Source: Opisthocomus hoazin
Taxonomy: Eukaryota; Chordata; Aves; Opisthocomiformes; Opisthocomidae
Length of the DNA stretch: 64,000 bases
Assembly: GCF_030867145.1 (NCBI RefSeq)
Contig: NC_134415.1
Location: 66,121,300 to 66,185,299, forward strand
Direction: 5' to 3'
Shown here: piece after piece, positions 59,901 to 64,000 of the stretch
Numbering within the stretch: position 1 is the first letter of the stretch
Layout of the letters: every line of letters starts with the position of its first letter
Program-made: the position numbers and the translations under genes
The notes under the pieces: model-generated
What the model was told of the DNA's origin: nothing
The model's database searches: none
The model's input: only the letters and a program-made list of their open reading frames with translations

Positions 59901-62900
59901 TCCAGTGTAGAGGGACCAAGAAGCCCAGATGAATATCCCCGTTCCATTTCTCAGTCCTATGCAGCTGGCGTGAGAACCTGACAAACAGGTTTGATTCAAA
60001 AATCGTAAGACTGTGCCAATAGCAATCTTATGAACTGCATATACATTGTTCACCATAACTGAAACAGAGATGAACCTCCTGTAAATGTAGAAATCCTCAT
60101 GAGACTTCCTCAAACTATAAGAGAATCCAAAAGAGTTGTTATAAACATTTTGTTTTCACTTGCTTCTCTAATGTATTAAAAAGTTATTTGTTCCTTGACT
60201 TTTGATAAAATTCAATTTTAGAGGTCAAGTGCTTTCTGTTAGCTGCCATTGTTCACACGGGTTCCAACTGTATTATTTATCTTTGAATGAGTAAACATCT
60301 GTTTTCAATTAGGAAGAGGCTGTGAGAAAGAAAGGGGGACAACACATCAGAGAAAAGCAGAAAATTACAAGAAGTGAAACAAAAAAATTCAAAATTTTCC
60401 ACTTTGAGTCAAGATTCCATTTTTCAACCACCTGCACAAGTGCACAAAATCAATGCAGAGCCCTGGTTGCAGAAGAGGTGCTCGTATGCTGTTTTGGCTA
60501 ATGTAGGTAGTGAAATGTGAGAGGTTCTGGGACACCAAATTTCTAGGTCCCCTTGCTGTGGGGTTTCCTTTTCTTTGAGCATCACTTGAGGTGATGGTGG
60601 CTTGTAACAGCTCAGTTTCCAAGCATTAAAGATCCTGCACAACTGTTGGCATCTTGAATAACACGAGTCATGCAGTTTCCTGCCCATCCCAAAATACATT
60701 CCTTTTGATACTGTTTGAAAGAGACTACAGTAATTAAGAATTATGCAGATTATCCCACCTATAAACCAAATTAGCCCCTGACACCAAGCTCTGGAGAAAC
60801 TAGGGTTTCAAAGACCAGATAGGTAACAGAATATTAGCCTTAATAACAGGAAGAGGAATAGATTAAATCTGAATTTAAGATGAATTTAGATGTGTTTCTC
60901 TTCACAATTTGAAACCCAGATTGGGGTCATCAATCATCTTTATGCAAACAAACATCTTGGCATCTTTTATTAAGCCTCCTACAGGTTCTTAGGAAACGGC
61001 ATGTTGTGTTCTGTTTCACCACGAAGACATTATCATTCTAATATGAACCTTCCCTTTGCCACCTCAATCTATAGCAGCACAGCCAGGACCTTTCTTTCCT
61101 AAAACTGCAAATGTTCTGCTGTAGTTCATTATAGTTTCTCCAACAGGAAATGGTACATCCCCCTCCCCCTTCACTCCCCTTGAGAAAAAGCAACATAACC
61201 TGTCGTAACAGCAAACCCAACTTTCATTTATCATCTTAATGATCCCTTCTCCTTGTTCTTTCTTTTCCTCTCATCATTTGGAAAGTATCCTCAGTGTTAT
61301 CTTTAGTACACCCTTTCCCTTTTCTAATCAGGGAAAAGAAGGTGGGATGGCCAAAAGGGACACGCACCATTTGGAAACTTTTAAAGGGATATTCTCAGTT
61401 GAACTGAATCCCAAATCTGTATTAAAAAAAGTTACAAAGCTGTATAATCAGGTCAGTGTTCACTAAGACCCTGTATGTGAAGCGGATCTAGTTTTTTTGT
61501 TTGCTCTGCTTGCTCTCATGAGTTCTCCTGAAGCATTCACAATCCAAAAGACTGCATTCTGTTAGCATATGAGGGCACATGCATCAATCAGTTTTACATT
61601 CTGGCTTTTGTTTTCTACAAACGTAGCATAAAAGCTAAACAAGGAGCACGAATGGCAGGAAGCAGAATGTACTTTGCAACCTACCTTGTTATTAAATTTT
61701 GTGAGCAACAACTCTTAAAAACAACCCCCCCCCGAAAAAATAAAAAACCCCAACAAAAACCAACATCCTGAACCAAAAAAAAAAAATCTTGCTGTTTGAT
61801 GAAAAGAGAAAAAGGGGGAACCAGACTGACTTCCAATGACAGAAAGAATTTCTGAAGATAGTGAAGTGTTACTAGAAAACAGAACAATCGTCATGCTGAA
61901 ACATTATTATGAGAATCCCAATTCCTTGTCCTTGAATGGGAAACTGAAAGCAAGGCCATAGGCCAGTTCTGGAAATGTTCTTCCCATTCAAACCAGACAC
62001 AAGCTAACCAGATTAAGAAACCCATGTGCCTTCAGGATGTTGATTAATATCTTTTGCACATGCTTATCCATGAGGAGCTAGGGAGGTATTATGTAGAAAT
62101 GATGCAGACCTCATAAGATCTCTCCCTTTCTAATTTAATAACCATCTGGAACTTTGGACTCATCTCCCCAGGCTGGGTTGGGATCCCAGTAATCCAATCA
62201 GCCCTTGAAACTTCCTCCCGAGACTTTTAGTGTCCTAATTTAACCCAGATCAGAAATGTCTGAAAAGGCACCTCTCACTCCCACTCCTGTTTCTAGCCAA
62301 AGGCAACAAAACAAGACAGTTAACCAAACTCTTCTTAACCTCACTCATTTGGGGTCAGGTTACTTGAGGGTTCAGTTTTGGGTTGGTGGCTGTGGTTAAG
62401 TCTTATTTTCCCTGGAGATGAGCCCTACCTGAAAGGCCTGGAGTCGTTAAAAATCCAAAACCAAAAATGAATGTAAATTTTGCAAATGGATCCTTCTGTA
62501 GACAGGCAGAAACCACAGATTCAATCATCCACCAATTTGGGTTCTTTGAGATGGAGACATTTTCATGAGTTCATATCTTCCCTTCCTAAGTCTGACAACA
62601 ATTTTCATTTCTGTAGTACCCAATTGATTACATGATTGTAAAGCATGACTTTAATTGCAAGCCAGTTGAAAACTAGAGGATTTTTCTCAACTAAAATCAG
62701 ACAGCAAATCGAGGACAGAGACTGAACAGTACCTGGTATCACTGTTTATCACCATCTGGTACTAAAAGTATATCATCTATACTAACTTAATTTGCAAAGC
62801 TAAGCTTAAAGCAGGTGGGACTCTTTTGGACTCAACTTCTGCTGCACGACAATACCAAGATCCTGGGTAATACACAGATGTACCTCTGGAGTGTCTACAA

Positions 62901-64000
62901 ACCTATTTTGACCTTTTAGATATTCTCAGATCCCACTCTATCTTGCTGTTGCTCAAGGTGTAAGGAAATGAAACTTTGCATAACACCATTTTGGTACAGA
63001 GACTCTATTTTGCATACTACATCCTTTCCCTTTCCTTATTATCCCTCTTAGATCCATATCTAGAGAAATGAATGCTATCAGACACTGTGGATGGCTTACT
63101 GAAAACAAACAGGTGCAAGATAATGAAAGCAATGGTATGACTGATAATGTGACAAAACCGATGTGTCTCTAATGGAGAACTTTTGAGGAAAAGTTAAAAA
63201 TGCAAGCAGAAACAATTTTAATTATATTCCTCCATGATAGGCACATTTAAATACAGTCAATTAGAGGCTAGTAATTTTTTCATTTGGAAGCAAAAATTCA
63301 ATTCAGAGAAAAGCTTCGCATAAACAAGATGGCAAACGGAGAACCACTGCTTAAATCTTAGGAATGTCCTTGTCTTCTGACTTAAAGCTTCACAAGGAAA
63401 TTTGTAAATAAAAACTTACTCATCTCAGATGTAAACTATGTTATTTTGTTACTCTACTTACTTTCATCTGGCAGTAAAACAAAGCATCTAATATAACTGG
63501 AGCAGGGTGAGGTCTTGGTTATTGCTGCATGCCTACCTACAGTTCTAGATCTGTCACAAGGAATTCCCTCAAACTTCTGGTTAATGCAATGAAGAAATGT
63601 ACTATCACAGTCACTAGTACAGCTCATTATGGAATAATGAAATCTGTTTTAATCAATGTATATTAGTCAGCGGAGTGATCTGGCTCAGTGACTCACCAAG
63701 CAACTTTGTCAATCAGAGAATGAAATTATTGCTGCCTTACCCTACGGTCCTTTATTTCTCAAAGCCAAACCATGCTTTGCTTAAGGGAAAATTGGATCAA
63801 GTTAATTTTCACCGCTGAAATGTTTCAAATTCTAAATTATTACACTGCACATATTCAGTTTAACTCCTTTTTCTGTCCCATGAACACAGAAAGGTTCATT
63901 TAATTCACTTCCACGCAGAAGTGCCAATAAACCGCCATCATTAATTTCAACCCACGTTCGGTTCAGTTAGAAGCTACAGCTACTGAGTTCAGAGTCAAAC
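53970..64000 (-). other. PDE7B: Upstream PDE7B intron (no exon found)
   Basis: I looked on the - strand for the remaining N-terminal PDE7B coding sequence and did not find it, so this is most likely part of a large intron. It is mostly AT-rich. Exceptions are 55840-56230 (GC-rich with CpGs) and 58320-58600 (open frame and a TCACGTGA palindrome). From 59000 to 64000 I see no gene or repeat of note. Confidence 0.55.
55840..56230 (-). promoter_or_regulatory. CpG-richer island, possible internal PDE7B promoter
   Basis: About 390 bases much richer in G+C and CpG than the flanks, about 1.9 kb upstream of the first PDE7B exon in the window. It contains two TGCGCAG motifs (55995-56001 and 56164-56170), resembling half of an NRF1 site, and an 88-codon open frame on the - strand (55960-56226). 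Rodent PDE7B is known to have N-terminal variants, so an alternative first exon is conceivable. There is no direct proof. Confidence 0.3.

Noticed and set aside
53970-64000. N-terminal PDE7B exon within the window
   Set aside because: I scanned the - strand for sequence encoding the expected upstream segment just before TTLSGEIG and found no match, so the exon most likely lies past the window. An eye scan could miss a short or diverged exon.

Overview
The window looks like a piece of a bird genome. It has vertebrate genes split into small exons by GT-AG introns, a CpG-rich promoter, AT-rich introns and intergenic DNA, and repeats dominated by CR1-type LINE fragments with the avian CR1 3' tail. 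No species can be named from the sequence alone. I see no prokaryotic, plasmid or phage feature.

Layout. Positions 1-1000 are a CpG island holding the promoter and first coding exon of MTFR2 (mitochondrial fission regulator 2) on the + strand. Its seven coding exons run from 729 to 10743 and join, with matching splice phases, into a 363-residue protein. Candidate poly(A) signals follow at 11377-11550. About 20 kb of intergenic DNA (10.7-31.2 kb) holds CR1 fragments, one heavily decayed LINE reverse-transcriptase relic and a small 25-bp tandem repeat. From 53969 down to 31157 on the - strand lie the last ten coding exons of PDE7B (cAMP-specific phosphodiesterase 7B), with the whole catalytic domain and the stop codon. 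The N-terminal exons were not found and probably lie beyond 64000; 53970-64000 therefore reads as upstream intron. A 2.4-kb CR1 copy in the PDE7B sense direction sits in one PDE7B intron (42933-45360).

How the parts relate. MTFR2 and PDE7B point tail to tail. From memory this is the arrangement at human 6q23, and it mirrors MTFR1-PDE7A at human 8q13, so the window is one half of an ancient duplicated gene pair. The products act in different places (mitochondrial dynamics and cAMP breakdown); nothing in the sequence shows a shared pathway.

I found no convincing new biological system. The points most worth a second look are the three evenly spaced inverted CCAAT boxes in the MTFR2 promoter together with a KEN-type degron in its protein, the weak 5' splice site of one PDE7B catalytic exon with an open reading frame beyond it, the CR1 copy that lacks its 3' end, the reverse-transcriptase relic near 20.4 kb, and a CpG-richer island at 55.8-56.2 kb that could be an alternative PDE7B promoter.
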